From NCBI RefSeq assembly GCF_000025625.1, contig NC_013922.1:1674001-1738000 (forward strand): a DNA stretch of 64,000 nucleotides. The letters are read 5' to 3'. Numbering within the stretch: the stretch's first letter is position 1; each line of letters starts with the position of its first letter. The notes under the pieces are model-generated. The model saw only the letters and a program-made list of their open reading frames with translations. It was not told the origin of the DNA and did not search any database. Source of the DNA: Natrialba magadii ATCC 43099. Its GTDB lineage: Archaea; Halobacteriota; Halobacteria; Halobacteriales; Natrialbaceae. Of the stretch, positions 20,238 through 29,625 are shown one piece after another. The position numbers were made by a program, and so were the translations under genes.

Positions 20238-21203
20238 TTACTCTGAGGCGGAGACCGGCGAATCCATGCTGCGAGCGCGCTGACGTGCCTCGTCGACGCT
20301 CGTCCCCTCTCGGAGGACAGCATCGACGAACAGTTCGCCGGCTTTGTACGAGGAGCGGACCATCGGACCGCTCGCACAGTAGAGGAAGTTCAGTTCCTCT
20401 TCGGCGACCTGTCGCCAGGTCTCGTACTTGTGTGGATGGTCGTAGCGCTGGACGTCGAGATGGTTTCGCGAGGGCTGGAGGTACTGTCCAAGCGTGACGA
20501 TATCGACGCCGTGCTCGCGACAGTCGGCGAGCGTCTGGTAGACTTCGTGATCGTACTCGCCGTGGCCGAGCATGATCGAGGTCTTGGTGTAAATATCGGA
20601 CTCGCGGTCGACTTGCTCCAGCACCGAGAGCGACTGTTCGTATCCTGCGCGGCGGTCTCGGACCGGGAACTGGAGTCGCTCGACGGTTTCGACGTTGTGT
20701 GCGATCACGTCCGGGTCGGCGTCGATGATCTTGCGGACGAGTTCGGGTTCGCCCTGGAAGTCCGGAATGAGGACCTCGACGAGGATGCCCGGATGGCGGT
20801 CCTTGATCTCGCGAATCGTCTCGGCGAAGTGGCCCGCACCCTGGTCTGGCAGGTCGTCTCGGTCGACGGATGTGAGCACGACGTAGTCGAGACCAATCTC
20901 GGCGACAGCGTCGGCGACGTTAGCGGGTTCGTCCGGATCGAGTGGCTCCATGCCGCCCGTGGTCACGTCACAGAAGTTGCACGCACGCGAGCACCGATCG
21001 CCCATGAGCATGAACGTCGCCGTCCCACCCGAACCATTGCCTGTTCCAGCGCCTCCGGACCAGCACTCCCCGAGGTTCGGACAGTTGGCTTCCTCACAGA
21101 CGGTGTGGAGATTTCGCTCGCGGAGTGTCTCCCGGATATCGGTGAATTCCCGACCAGATGGCGGTCGCATCTTGAGCCAGTCGGGCTTCCGAGCGCTGCT
21201 CAT
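20238..21203 (-). CDS. lipA: Lipoyl synthase
   Basis: Radical-SAM enzyme that inserts two sulfur atoms into protein-bound octanoyl groups, making the cofactor of the E2 protein encoded next door. 321 residues. Both iron-sulfur sites are present: CEEANCPNLGEC (Cys36, 41, 47) for the auxiliary cluster and CSRACNFC (Cys71, 75, 78) for the SAM cluster, with the C-terminal RSSYKAGE motif. Between the two sites is an extra Gly-rich loop (GGAGTGNGSGG, 50-60) that most LipA proteins lack. The ATG at 21203 gives the family start; upstream in-frame codons look non-coding. Confidence 0.95.
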   Translation of the reverse strand: MSSARKPDWLKMRPPSGREFTDIRETLRERNLHTVCEEANCPNLGECWSGGAGTGNGSGGTATFMLMGDRCSRACNFCDVTTGGMEPLDPDEPANVADAVAEIGLDYVVLTSVDRDDLPDQGAGHFAETIREIKDRHPGILVEVLIPDFQGEPELVRKIIDADPDVIAHNVETVERLQFPVRDRRAGYEQSLSVLEQVDRESDIYTKTSIMLGHGEYDHEVYQTLADCREHGVDIVTLGQYLQPSRNHLDVQRYDHPHKYETWRQVAEEELNFLYCASGPMVRSSYKAGELFVDAVLREGTSVDEARQRARSMDSPVSASE

Positions 21204-21338
21204 ACCGTGACCGAGGGGGGCAGGCGGAAAAATGGTTGTGGTCCGGGCGGTCACACACCGGCGAGCGTCACTGGCCACCACGAAACGTACTATCTAATGG
21301 CAATGTTTATTTAGCCAACCAGTCACCGTGGGGACGAG

Positions 21339-22739
21339 ATGCTCGATCTCGATCGGACGGAGATCACAACGGGGCCTATTCCCAAGATACTCGCAATTCT
21401 GGCGGCTCCGTTGCTCGTTCAGAATCTCGTCCAGGTGCTTCAGCAGGTCGTCGATACCCTCTGGCTGGGTCGATACAGCCTCGAGGCCGTTGCCGCAGTC
21501 GGACTCACGTTTCCGCTCACGGGGCTTCTCGCCGCCGTGTCGATCGGTGCCAGCGTCGGAACACAGGTTCTCGTCTCACAGCGCGTTGGCGCAGACGCGG
21601 ACACGAAGGCACAACGCGGTGCGGCAAACGGCATCGTCGTCGGCTTCCTTGCGGGTGGGCTTGCCGGTCTCGTAGTCGCGTACTTCGCTGCCGATATCGT
21701 CGCTGTCTTCGGTGCCAACGAACTCGTCACCCAGTACGCCGCCGCTTACCTCGCTGTGAGCGCGATCCTCTTTCCCGCCATGAGCACGAGCGAGGCGATT
21801 GAATCGGGCTTCATCGGGTGGGGGGAAACACGCGTCGCACTCTACATCAACATCGTCGCGGTTGGGACGAATATCGTCCTCGACCCGTTCCTCATCTTCG
21901 GCTGGTGGCTGTTTCCCGAACTGGGCGTCACCGGCGCAGCCCTCGCAACCGGGATCGGGTACGCCGCCGGCTTCGGCTTCGGACTCGTGGTGGCACTACG
22001 CGCTCGAGACGGGTTTCATCTCCCCCGAAACGCGCTTACGTTCTCCCGCGACGACTGTCGCGAGATCATCGACATCGGCTGGCCGACCGCCGGCCAGTAC
22101 ATCTCGAGTCAGTCGGCCCGTGTCGGGATGGTCTGGCTCGTGACGCTCGTTGGCGGGGCAGCAGGACTCGCCGCGTACACGATTGGGGCGCGGGTCGCAG
22201 CAATTGCGTTCGTGCCTGCGCTCGGGCTGCAACAGGCTGCACAGAGTATGATCGGACAGAACCTCGGAGCTGAACGACCGGGGCGGGCGCGACGGACGAC
22301 GTGGACCGGCGTAGTCATGGCGAGCGTCGGGCTCACAGTCGTCGGCGTGGTCCAGTGGCTGATTCCGGAGACGCTGTCGGTGCTGTTCGTTCCCGATGCG
22401 ACGCCGGCGGAGGTTGCAGTCGCCGCGGACTACCTGCGGATTCTCGCGTACAGCTACTGGGCGATCGGGGCGACGTATCTCCTGCAAGCCGGGTTCAACG
22501 GGGCGCGGCGCACGCGGACGAGCCTGATCGCGACCCTGCTCCAGTACTGGATCGTCCGCATCCCGGTCGCGCTCGCCGCGGCGTACCTCCTGGAAATGGG
22601 AGTCAACGGGGTTTTCTGGGCCGTAACCATCTCGAACATCGTCGCAGCGCTCGGACTAGGGGCGTACTACTGGTACGAGACGGCGACCGGGATGAACACC
22701 CGGGCGGTCACACTTGCCCAGTCTGAAGCCGCCGATTAA
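21339..22739 (+). CDS. MATE-family multidrug/sodium antiporter
   Basis: 466 residues with about 12 transmembrane segments in two homologous halves, e.g. ILAILAAPLLVQNLVQVLQQ at the start and the corresponding IDIGWPTAGQYISSQSARVG near residue 248. The pattern VDTLWLGRYSLEAVAAVG is typical of MATE/NorM exporters, which expel cationic compounds in exchange for sodium ions or protons. Divergent from lipA, with the promoters of both in the 135-bp gap; TTTATTTAGCC at about 21306 is a likely TATA box. Confidence 0.9.
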   Translation: MLDLDRTEITTGPIPKILAILAAPLLVQNLVQVLQQVVDTLWLGRYSLEAVAAVGLTFPLTGLLAAVSIGASVGTQVLVSQRVGADADTKAQRGAANGIVVGFLAGGLAGLVVAYFAADIVAVFGANELVTQYAAAYLAVSAILFPAMSTSEAIESGFIGWGETRVALYINIVAVGTNIVLDPFLIFGWWLFPELGVTGAALATGIGYAAGFGFGLVVALRARDGFHLPRNALTFSRDDCREIIDIGWPTAGQYISSQSARVGMVWLVTLVGGAAGLAAYTIGARVAAIAFVPALGLQQAAQSMIGQNLGAERPGRARRTTWTGVVMASVGLTVVGVVQWLIPETLSVLFVPDATPAEVAVAADYLRILAYSYWAIGATYLLQAGFNGARRTRTSLIATLLQYWIVRIPVALAAAYLLEMGVNGVFWAVTISNIVAALGLGAYYWYETATGMNTRAVTLAQSEAAD

Positions 22740-22810
22740 CCCGAGATACGCCACGAAACACGAGAAAACCGCGCGATAGCTTTACAGAGCCGAACGAAGT
22801 AGGTGATTGT

Positions 22811-23323
22811 ATGACTCCGGCGACACTGGACTGGCTTCACCTCTCGGACGACGAACGAGTCGTCTGGGAGAGCCGACCACATCCGATCACGATGGGCATC
22901 AGGATGCCGATCGCAGTGGGGGTGGTGTTGCTTGGCTTTCTCCTCGCAGCGTGGAGCGCGTCCGACGGAATGGGAGCGCTCACCTACGCGGGGATCGCAC
23001 TGGCTCTCGGTGGTGCGATCGTCGCCCTCATCCAGTACGTCTTCTGGCGGAACACCCACTACGTGATCACGTCGGCGGAACTGTACAAGAAACACGGCGT
23101 CGTTTCGCGAGACGTGACCCAGTTTCGCCTTGACCGCGTCCAGAACGCGAGCCTCCAGCAGTCGGTCGTCGGCCGCGTGCTGGGGTACGGAACGCTGACC
23201 GTGTACACGGCCGGTTCCGGCGACCCGGAACTGACGTTCGAACGCGTCCCACAGCCTCAACGAGCGTCGGGAGTGCTCAGCGACGAACTCGGCCAGATTG
23301 CACACAGCACGTCGCCAGTCTGA
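22811..23323 (+). CDS. PH-domain (YdbS/DUF304-like) membrane protein
   Basis: 170 residues. After a short N-terminus (LSDDERVVWESRPHPI, typical of this family) come two transmembrane helices at about 30-48 and 56-77, then a bacterial-type PH domain: NTHYVITSAELYKKHGVVSR, then RLDRVQNASLQQSVVGRVLG and GYGTLTVYTAG. These proteins are membrane components of unknown biochemical activity, often linked to envelope homeostasis. Single gene, with TTTACAG about 30 bp ahead of the ATG as possible promoter. Confidence 0.85.
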   Translation: MTPATLDWLHLSDDERVVWESRPHPITMGIRMPIAVGVVLLGFLLAAWSASDGMGALTYAGIALALGGAIVALIQYVFWRNTHYVITSAELYKKHGVVSRDVTQFRLDRVQNASLQQSVVGRVLGYGTLTVYTAGSGDPELTFERVPQPQRASGVLSDELGQIAHSTSPV

Positions 23324-23619
23324 CCCTAACTTGAGCCGTTTGTCCCGTTTGTCCCGTTTGTCCCGTTTGTCCCGATCACATCGAGTAGCCAGGACGAACT
23401 CGAGACGGACGGAACTCAAGCACCACCGAGATTCCGCGGGGCACCCACACGTCACTCGAGATCACCGGGCGTCACCTGAAGACCGGTCACGAATCTGCGA
23501 AACTGAGCTCCGGTATCGATCGTCAAACCAGATGTAGCGATTTAGCGGGTTGTTAAGCCCGTATTGGAAAGCCTGAATCACAAAGCATATTATACGAACT
23601 CGGCTGGAGAGCCAATGCG
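23324..23619. other. Intergenic region with a 9-bp tandem repeat
   Basis: CGTTTGTCC occurs four times in a row at 23337-23372, 13 bp after the PH-domain gene. AGCATATTATACG near 23583 is a good TATA box for the following gene. No gene seen. Confidence 0.7.
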
Positions 23620-24216
23620 ATGGCTCAACAGACACTGGCGACACCAGCAGAGTCGGTATCGCGCGGAGCGAGTATTGCAGCGAGCGCCGGACTCGGTGTC
23701 CTGGCCGCTGTAGTCGGGTATCTGATCACCTACGTGATGGTCGTCGACGAAGTCCGGGAGGGCTTTGGCGACCACGTCGCCGAGTGGACCGGCGTCGCCT
23801 GGTACTACTACAACGCACACCTGGTCGATATCGAAGCGAGCGGTGAAATCGCCGGCTGGGGCAGCACAGACACGGTCGACTTCATCGCCCAGACCGATGC
23901 TACGAGCGCGACGGCACTGTACGTCGTGCCACCGCTCGTGCTCTTCGCGTTCGGTGCAGTACTTGCGTATCAGCTCGATGCTCGCAATCTCGGCGAGGCC
24001 GTTCTCGTCGGTGCGCCGGTGACGATTGGCTACGCCATCATTATGTCCCTCGGTGCCGTCGTCGCCGAATCGAGTGCCGAGGCGTCGTTCCTCGGAATCG
24101 AAGCGACGGGCGCGATGTCGCCAGAACTCGTGCCGGCGATCATCCTCGGCGGGATCATCTATCCCGTTGTCTTTGCGACGGCAGGTGCAGTGGTTGCGGC
24201 ACTACTCCGGGCCTGA
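23620..24216 (+). CDS. Four-helix membrane protein, haloarchaeal, unknown function
   Basis: 198 residues with hydrophobic segments at about 20-42, 99-117, 128-151 and 172-197 and an outward-facing loop of about 55 residues rich in Trp, Tyr and Asp between the first two. This type of protein is common in haloarchaea without known role. TATTATACG about 35 bp upstream supports the ATG at 23620. Confidence 0.75.
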   Translation: MAQQTLATPAESVSRGASIAASAGLGVLAAVVGYLITYVMVVDEVREGFGDHVAEWTGVAWYYYNAHLVDIEASGEIAGWGSTDTVDFIAQTDATSATALYVVPPLVLFAFGAVLAYQLDARNLGEAVLVGAPVTIGYAIIMSLGAVVAESSAEASFLGIEATGAMSPELVPAIILGGIIYPVVFATAGAVVAALLRA

Positions 24217-24351
24217 AGCGGTTTCAGGGCACGAGCCGGCCACAACCGGTCACGGAACGGCAATCGATCACGAGGAAACAACCGATCACGGACCAGCCAC
24301 GAGACGATCCGAAGGAAACGCCTTTCACCACCCGCTCCCCGTTTTCGCGTG

Positions 24352-26709
24352 ATGGAGGTTGCCGAGGTTCTCCCCGAGTTCGCAGACGCCTTCGCTTTCG
24401 AGGAGTTCAATCGCATGCAACGCGAGGCTCTGCCCGCGTTACTCGAGCGCGAGGAAAACGTCGTCGCGAGCGCACCCACCGCATCGGGCAAGACCGCGCT
24501 CGCCGAACTCGCGATCTGCAAGGCCCTGGCCGACGGCGGCACCGCACTCTTTATCGCCCCGCTGCGGGCCCTGACGAACGAAAAGGAAGACGACTGGGAC
24601 CGCTTCGAGGAACTCGGCTACACCGTCTACGTCGTCACCGGCGAGCGCGAATTGAACTCGAGACGCGCCCGCCGCGCGGACATCCTCGTGATGACGCCCG
24701 AGAAACTCGACTCGGCGACGCGCAAGCACGATTCCCGGCGCTATGACTTCGTGACGGATATCGACGTCTGCGTGATCGACGAGGTCCACCTGCTGGATGC
24801 CGACCGCAGAGGGTCCGTCCTCGAGGTCACGATTTCGCGACTGCGACGGCTCTGTGAGCCACGCGTCGTCGCCCTCTCGGCGACCATGCCGAACGTCACC
24901 GACGTGGCGGCGTGGCTCGACGCACCCGAAGAGACCACCTTCGAGTTCGGTGATGAGTACCGCCCGGTCGACCTGAACGCCGGCGTCAAGACCTACACCC
25001 ACGGCGAGAACTCCTTCGCGGACAAGTACCGCCGGCTCTACCGAGCCCTTGATCTCGCCGAACCACACCTGAACGAGGATGGGCAGGCGCTCGTTTTCGT
25101 CTCCTCGCGACAGGACACCGTCCGGGCGGCCGAGAAGGCCCGCGACGAAATCGCCGAGCGCGACATTCCGATGGGCGCGCGCGGCAACTACGATTTCCAT
25201 ACCGAATCGAAGGAACTCGAGAACGACACGCTCAGAAATTCGGTGCTCGACGGCGTCGCCTTCCACCACGCAGGGCTCTCGAAGAACGACCGTGACCTCG
25301 TCGAGGAGTGGTTCAAGGAAGGCATCGTCGAGTTGCTGTTCTCGACCTCGACGCTCGCCTGGGGGGTGAACCTCCCCGCCCGCTGCGTCGTGATTCGAGA
25401 CACGAAACTGCACGACCCACTCGAGGGCGAGGTCGATATGAGCCCGCTCGACGTGCTCCAGATGCTCGGGCGTGCGGGCCGGCCGGGGTACGACGACGTG
25501 GGCTACGGCTGGGTGGTCTGTGACGGATCGGATGCGGACAAGTACCGTCGCCTGCTGCGAGACGGCAAGGAGATCGAGTCTCGGCTCGCCGAGAGCTTAG
25601 AGACCCACCTCAACGCCGAAATCGCGATGGGGACCATCACCGATCTGGACGACGTGATGGACTGGCTCGAGACGACCTTCTACTACGTCCGCGGCCAGTC
25701 CCGACCAGAGGACTACGACTTCCCGAATCTCAGACAGCGCGTTCGAGACTGTCTCGAGAAACTCGTTGACCGCGGCTTCGTCGAGACCGGCGACGACCTC
25801 TCGATCGAGGCGACGCCACGGGGCGTGCTCGCCTCGAAGTACTACCTGCGACTCGAGACGGCCGCCGAGTTCGCCGCGCTTTGTGATCGAGCCGAGGAAA
25901 GCGCGGGTGCACTCGAGATGGACGACATCCTGACGGCCGTCGCGACCGCGCAGGAGTTCGACTCCGTCTCGTCCCGGCAGGACGAGCGAGACGCGATCGA
26001 CGCGGTGCTCGTCGGCGCGGACACGGGCGACCTGGAAGCGGGCGAGCGGAAGGTGCTCGCCATCCTGCGCAGTGCTGCGAGCGGGACGACACCTGGTGCG
26101 TTACGCAGCGACGCCTGGGTGATCAAGCGAAACGCGACGCGGCTCATCTCCGCGCTCGGCGCGTTCCTCGACCGGTTCGTCGGGCCGCACGCGGCGAATC
26201 TCTCCCGACGGACCGAGGCGCGCATCGAGAACGGCGTCGCCGAGGATGCGGTCGGCCTGACGGCCATCGACGGCGTCGCCGCGGGTCGTGCGAGCAAACT
26301 CGCGAAAGAAGGCCTCTCGACACCCGGCGACGTGATCGACGCCGATATCGACGGGCTCGTAGCAGCCGGCCTCTCGGAGGGCATCGCCGAACGAGTTTAC
26401 GAGGGCGCACAGTCACTCCCCTCGGTCGAGTTCGACTGGGGCACCTTCCCCGACGCCATCGGCACCGGCGAGAACGAGGTCTGTGAGGTGACGATCCGAA
26501 ACGTCGGCGAACCGGCACGGGCCGGCGTCCGAGTCACCGTCAACGGCGTCGAGATGACCAGCACCAGCACCTATCTCCGCGATGTCGAGACTGTCCCGGT
26601 GGGGGTGTTCGGCGCAGATGCAGATGGACTCGAGTACACGGTGAGCGTCGCTTTCCCCGAAGAGCCGCTGGTGCCGGTGGAGGCGAGTCGTGTAGTGGAC
26701 GTACGGTAG
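24352..26709 (+). CDS. Ski2/Hel308-type DNA or RNA helicase
   Basis: 785 residues. Helicase motifs in order: Q-motif FNRMQREALP (about 19-28), Walker A ASAPTASGKTA (about 39-49), motif Ia APLRALTNEK, DEVH box CVIDEVHLLDA, motif III LSATMPN, motif IV VFVSSRQ, motif V STSTLAWGVNLPA, motif VI QMLGRAGRPGYD. A winged helix, a Sec63-like helical part and a helix-hairpin-helix (AIDGVAAGRASKLAKEGLST) follow. The last 90 residues (CEVTIRNVGEPARAGVRVTV...) look like the fibronectin-type beta sandwich of Brr2/Sec63 proteins. So it is closer to the Brr2-like branch than to classical Hel308. Probable role in replication-fork repair or RNA remodelling. An ATG at 24352 is preferred to the GTG just before it. 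Confidence 0.9.
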   Translation: MEVAEVLPEFADAFAFEEFNRMQREALPALLEREENVVASAPTASGKTALAELAICKALADGGTALFIAPLRALTNEKEDDWDRFEELGYTVYVVTGERELNSRRARRADILVMTPEKLDSATRKHDSRRYDFVTDIDVCVIDEVHLLDADRRGSVLEVTISRLRRLCEPRVVALSATMPNVTDVAAWLDAPEETTFEFGDEYRPVDLNAGVKTYTHGENSFADKYRRLYRALDLAEPHLNEDGQALVFVSSRQDTVRAAEKARDEIAERDIPMGARGNYDFHTESKELENDTLRNSVLDGVAFHHAGLSKNDRDLVEEWFKEGIVELLFSTSTLAWGVNLPARCVVIRDTKLHDPLEGEVDMSPLDVLQMLGRAGRPGYDDVGYGWVVCDGSDADKYRRLLRDGKEIESRLAESLETHLNAEIAMGTITDLDDVMDWLETTFYYVRGQSRPEDYDFPNLRQRVRDCLEKLVDRGFVETGDDLSIEATPRGVLASKYYLRLETAAEFAALCDRAEESAGALEMDDILTAVATAQEFDSVSSRQDERDAIDAVLVGADTGDLEAGERKVLAILRSAASGTTPGALRSDAWVIKRNATRLISALGAFLDRFVGPHAANLSRRTEARIENGVAEDAVGLTAIDGVAAGRASKLAKEGLSTPGDVIDADIDGLVAAGLSEGIAERVYEGAQSLPSVEFDWGTFPDAIGTGENEVCEVTIRNVGEPARAGVRVTVNGVEMTSTSTYLRDVETVPVGVFGADADGLEYTVSVAFPEEPLVPVEASRVVDVR

Positions 26710-27078
26710 GCGGAATTTTCCAGTCGCCATGATACATATCAATTAAAATCAATCAACAGATACTCATGGGCGAGAGCTATTCGATAATTGATAGTACATC
26801 ATAACAACTGATTGTAAATTTATGGCCCTGTGTATGAGCTCGAAATTAGAATCTCATGCCCCGGGAGAGATATCATAGTTCTTCATTCGATGAAAGACAC
26901 AATAAGAAATTTGTGAAGGGTAGCATTTATTCACTACTTCTAGCAGTCAAACTTGGCCATCAAAACCATTCATATTTATTATAAATCATCATGTTGTATT
27001 TCTACACCATTATTGTTAGTTCTAATTAGCCCTAGTAATTTATATACATCCAACCATAATAGAGTACCACAGTAAAAC
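26710..27078. other. AT-rich intergenic region, left border of a low-GC island
   Basis: About 370 bp with strikingly high A+T compared with the helicase gene next to it. No gene is visible. ATTTATATAC at about 27040 is a TATA box at a suitable distance from the Tat protein start at 27079. No terminal repeats or transposase remains were found. Confidence 0.7.
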
Positions 27079-28017
27079 ATGAGAAGAAGACAATTATTGA
27101 AAAGCACACCTATCGCAGGTGGGTTAGCTATGACCGGGATTGTATCAAGCGCATCTGCTACTGGTGACGGAGATGTTGATCCTGAGATGGAACCCGGTGG
27201 TGGTGGCGGTGGTGCGGTGATTCGAGAACGAGTGGATGATGATGAATTTGAATCCCAGGGAGATGTGATAAAATTAGCGACCAGCCTAGAAGTACATCAT
27301 CCCTACTGGTCAACTGCTCTGAATAAATGGCAGGTAGACTACGCTTTTGGCAGTGTTGCAGTGACAGAGGATGCCGATACCCAAGGAGTTGTATCAGGGG
27401 ACGTTTGGAGACAAACTCTTGAAATCTCTGGATATGATGATGTTGGTGACTTCTATAGTAGGGACAATGAGGCTTGGTACGGGGCAACTTCTCCCCATCC
27501 AGACGACCTGTCTGACGATGATACTCTGGTAAGTGTATTTAGCCTCGCAACCTCAAGAATTAATCCATTGATAGGAGCATCGTTCACTGCTGCAGGCCTT
27601 GCACAAAAGTTCGCGGGGTACATCGGCGACATGTCATGCTCAGGAATATGTGATGAGTGGCGGCCATCCATTCCACAAGATGAACTCGGTGTTTATAGAG
27701 TATACCGACGACAAATCCCTGAGCAGACATCCGAAACAGTGGAGATAGAAAACATCGCTTTTGGAGAAAGTGAGCGCGTAGCGATAACAGATACGTGGGT
27801 GGCAGTTGGTGTAGGTGATAGACCATCTACTATGGAAACAGTAACAGAAGAGAACAAATCTGAATACAACCTGAGTCCTATTGCTGAAGCGGAAATAGAA
27901 AAAGAAGGGGAGATACATGTTAGCCCAGACGCAGAAGTAACAATCGAAACTGGATCAATATATGACTCTCAAGCCAAAGAAGAAAGAAGACGTGAAATCA
28001 TATCAGATCACTACTAG
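27079..28017 (+). CDS. Tat-exported protein of unknown function, low-GC
   Basis: 312 residues. The N-terminus MRRRQLLKSTPIAGGLAMTG...SSASATG is a twin-arginine signal with an Ala-x-Ala cleavage site near residue 27. After it come an acidic and Gly-rich stretch (PGGGGGGA) and a soluble domain with several Trp/Tyr and one CSGIC pair (about 193-197). The C-terminal third is very rich in Glu. Codon use is AT-rich, unlike the flanking genes, which suggests recent acquisition. No family recognised. It ends 16 bp before a second exported protein with the same base composition. Confidence 0.75.
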   Translation: MRRRQLLKSTPIAGGLAMTGIVSSASATGDGDVDPEMEPGGGGGGAVIRERVDDDEFESQGDVIKLATSLEVHHPYWSTALNKWQVDYAFGSVAVTEDADTQGVVSGDVWRQTLEISGYDDVGDFYSRDNEAWYGATSPHPDDLSDDDTLVSVFSLATSRINPLIGASFTAAGLAQKFAGYIGDMSCSGICDEWRPSIPQDELGVYRVYRRQIPEQTSETVEIENIAFGESERVAITDTWVAVGVGDRPSTMETVTEENKSEYNLSPIAEAEIEKEGEIHVSPDAEVTIETGSIYDSQAKEERRREIISDHY

Positions 28018-28033
28018 TGGACTATAAAGGATT

Positions 28034-28468
28034 ATGACTATTTTCAGAAGATCATTTCTTTGTTCTGGGCTTGTGATCCTGTCCGCAGGGTGTATGCTGT
28101 CTTCTAATAAGGATGCCCAACTTGGAGCAATCGTTTTAGAAAACCCAACCGATGAATCACAGCGTATCGAACTCGAAGTGTTCGAAAACGACACAAGAGT
28201 GCACTCGTCTGCCCATGAATTGACAGGAGGCGGAGAAGAGACCACTTACAGTCTTCCTGACTGCGACTGGTCATCAAGCCAAAGTCAATTTGAGATTAAA
28301 GCACGCCGGGAAAATACTGAATGGGAGTCATTCAATGTGTCTCATGTTGATCATGAAAAGTGTGTAGCTGTCCTTATCAGACCCTCTCCCTCGTGGAGCA
28401 ATGAAGATGTCGAATTTTCTCCCCACCTATGTAACGATATAGTCGAGTCAATGAACTGTGGACATTAA
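28034..28468 (+). CDS. Tat lipoprotein of unknown function, low-GC
   Basis: 144 residues. FRRSFLCSGLVILSAGC is a twin-arginine lipoprotein signal with the lipidated Cys at residue 20. The mature part (LGAIVLENPTDESQRIELEV) resembles an immunoglobulin-like beta sandwich with two or three further Cys (about 76, 112, 136). AAAGG directly ahead of the ATG may act as ribosome binding site, as expected for the second gene of an operon. Same low GC as its neighbour; probably acquired together with it. Confidence 0.7.
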   Translation: MTIFRRSFLCSGLVILSAGCMLSSNKDAQLGAIVLENPTDESQRIELEVFENDTRVHSSAHELTGGGEETTYSLPDCDWSSSQSQFEIKARRENTEWESFNVSHVDHEKCVAVLIRPSPSWSNEDVEFSPHLCNDIVESMNCGH

Positions 28469-28534
28469 ATACATATTGTTCTCCCAAACTTCTGTCTTTT
28501 TGAGAATTAATATACCATGTCGGGTGTCCTTTAC

Positions 28535-28714
28535 ATGGACTTTCCCAATCATCGCGTGTTTGCGATGTATTTGGTTGCCGCAATTGCTGGCCTGCTCGGC
28601 TGGCGTGCGTTCCTCCCACACCTGAACGGCGGTGTGGTGCTCGTCCTTGCGATCGGCGTCCTCGCACTGTTGTTCTTCGTGGACAGCTACCTCAGTAATG
28701 AACGCACCGTGTGA
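28535..28714 (+). CDS. Small two-helix membrane protein, 59 aa
   Basis: Two transmembrane segments at about residues 9-27 and 33-50. I chose the ATG at 28535 (MDFPNHRVF) because TTAATATACC at 28507-28514 lies about 25 bp upstream, the spacing of a leaderless haloarchaeal promoter; an ATG at 28517 would add six residues. GC content returns to the normal high level here. No known role. Confidence 0.6.
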   Translation: MDFPNHRVFAMYLVAAIAGLLGWRAFLPHLNGGVVLVLAIGVLALLFFVDSYLSNERTV

Positions 28715-28781
28715 ACGTGCGGTTCCACTAACGGATTTCGGCAGATACCGACTGAATCGACTGACATCGACTGATACCGAC

Positions 28782-29492
28782 TCACTCGGTCAGTTCCAGG
28801 ATCGTCTCCCGCATTTCGTCGGGTGAATCAACCACGACATCCGCAGGCGAGCGATCGATATCGCCGTGGGCGTCGATCCTGTAGGCGATGACGACCGTCT
28901 CGGCACGGGCGGCCGCCTCGATGCCGTTCGCCGAGTCCTCGACGACGACACACGCCTCCGGCGGGACGCCGATCTCGTCCGCGGCGTACTCGAACACGTC
29001 GGGCTCCGGTTTGCTCGCCGCCTCGATATCGTCGGCGCTCACGATTTCGTCGAACGAGTCCTCGAGATCGAATCGATCGGTGACCCAGCCGATCCACTCG
29101 TGAGGAGAGGAAGAGACGATCGCCGTCTCGATACCTCGCTCATCGAGTTCAGCGAGCAGGTCGTGCAGGCCGTCCAGAAGATCGACCCGCTCCGTGTAGA
29201 GTTCCTCGGCTGCCTCAGTGAACCGGTCGATGTACGCCTCGCGCGAGATTGCCGTACCGTACTCGTCGTCGAGATAGTCGTAGATCTCGCGGTAGTTCAT
29301 CCCGGTGACCTCGGCGACGTCGACGTCCTCGTCCGGGACCGCGGCGGGGAGGATTTCCTCGCGCTCGAACTCGACCCAGTAGTCCTCGCTGTTGACGATG
29401 ACGCCGTCCATATCGAACAGCACCGCATCGGCGCGCTCGCCGTCCGCGATCAGCTTGTCGGTCTGTCCCGTCACATCTGTCACGTCGTCCAT
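28782..29492 (-). CDS. HAD-superfamily hydrolase (beta-phosphoglucomutase/phosphatase type)
   Basis: 236 residues with a complete HAD fold: motif I VLFDMDGVIVNS (Asp27 nucleophile, Asp29 acid), a helical cap, motif II VSSSPHEW, motif III Lys in SKPEPDVFEYA and motif IV VVVEDSANGIEAA. This pattern fits small-sugar phosphatases and beta-phosphoglucomutases; substrate unknown. The ATG at 29492 gives a start matching relatives; the longer frame upstream looks non-coding. Confidence 0.88.
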   Translation of the reverse strand: MDDVTDVTGQTDKLIADGERADAVLFDMDGVIVNSEDYWVEFEREEILPAAVPDEDVDVAEVTGMNYREIYDYLDDEYGTAISREAYIDRFTEAAEELYTERVDLLDGLHDLLAELDERGIETAIVSSSPHEWIGWVTDRFDLEDSFDEIVSADDIEAASKPEPDVFEYAADEIGVPPEACVVVEDSANGIEAAARAETVVIAYRIDAHGDIDRSPADVVVDSPDEMRETILELTE

Positions 29493-29625
29493 ATGCGTCA
29501 GGCTACCCGACGGTGCCGTATAGCCGTTTGGCCGGCGGAGGAGAGAGAGAAAATGGACGAGGAGACAGGAGAGCAAGTCACGGCAAGGGAAGGAGGCGAG
29601 AACGGTGACCGGACCGCTAACTGAC

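Noticed and set aside
24439-25413. 324-codon minus-strand frame inside the helicase gene
   Set aside because: Exact antisense shadow of conserved helicase motifs; no own promoter or known domain.
27079-28017. Low-GC Tat protein considered as a halocin precursor
   Set aside because: It lacks the Cys-rich C-terminal peptide of the C8-type halocins; only one CxxxC pair is present.
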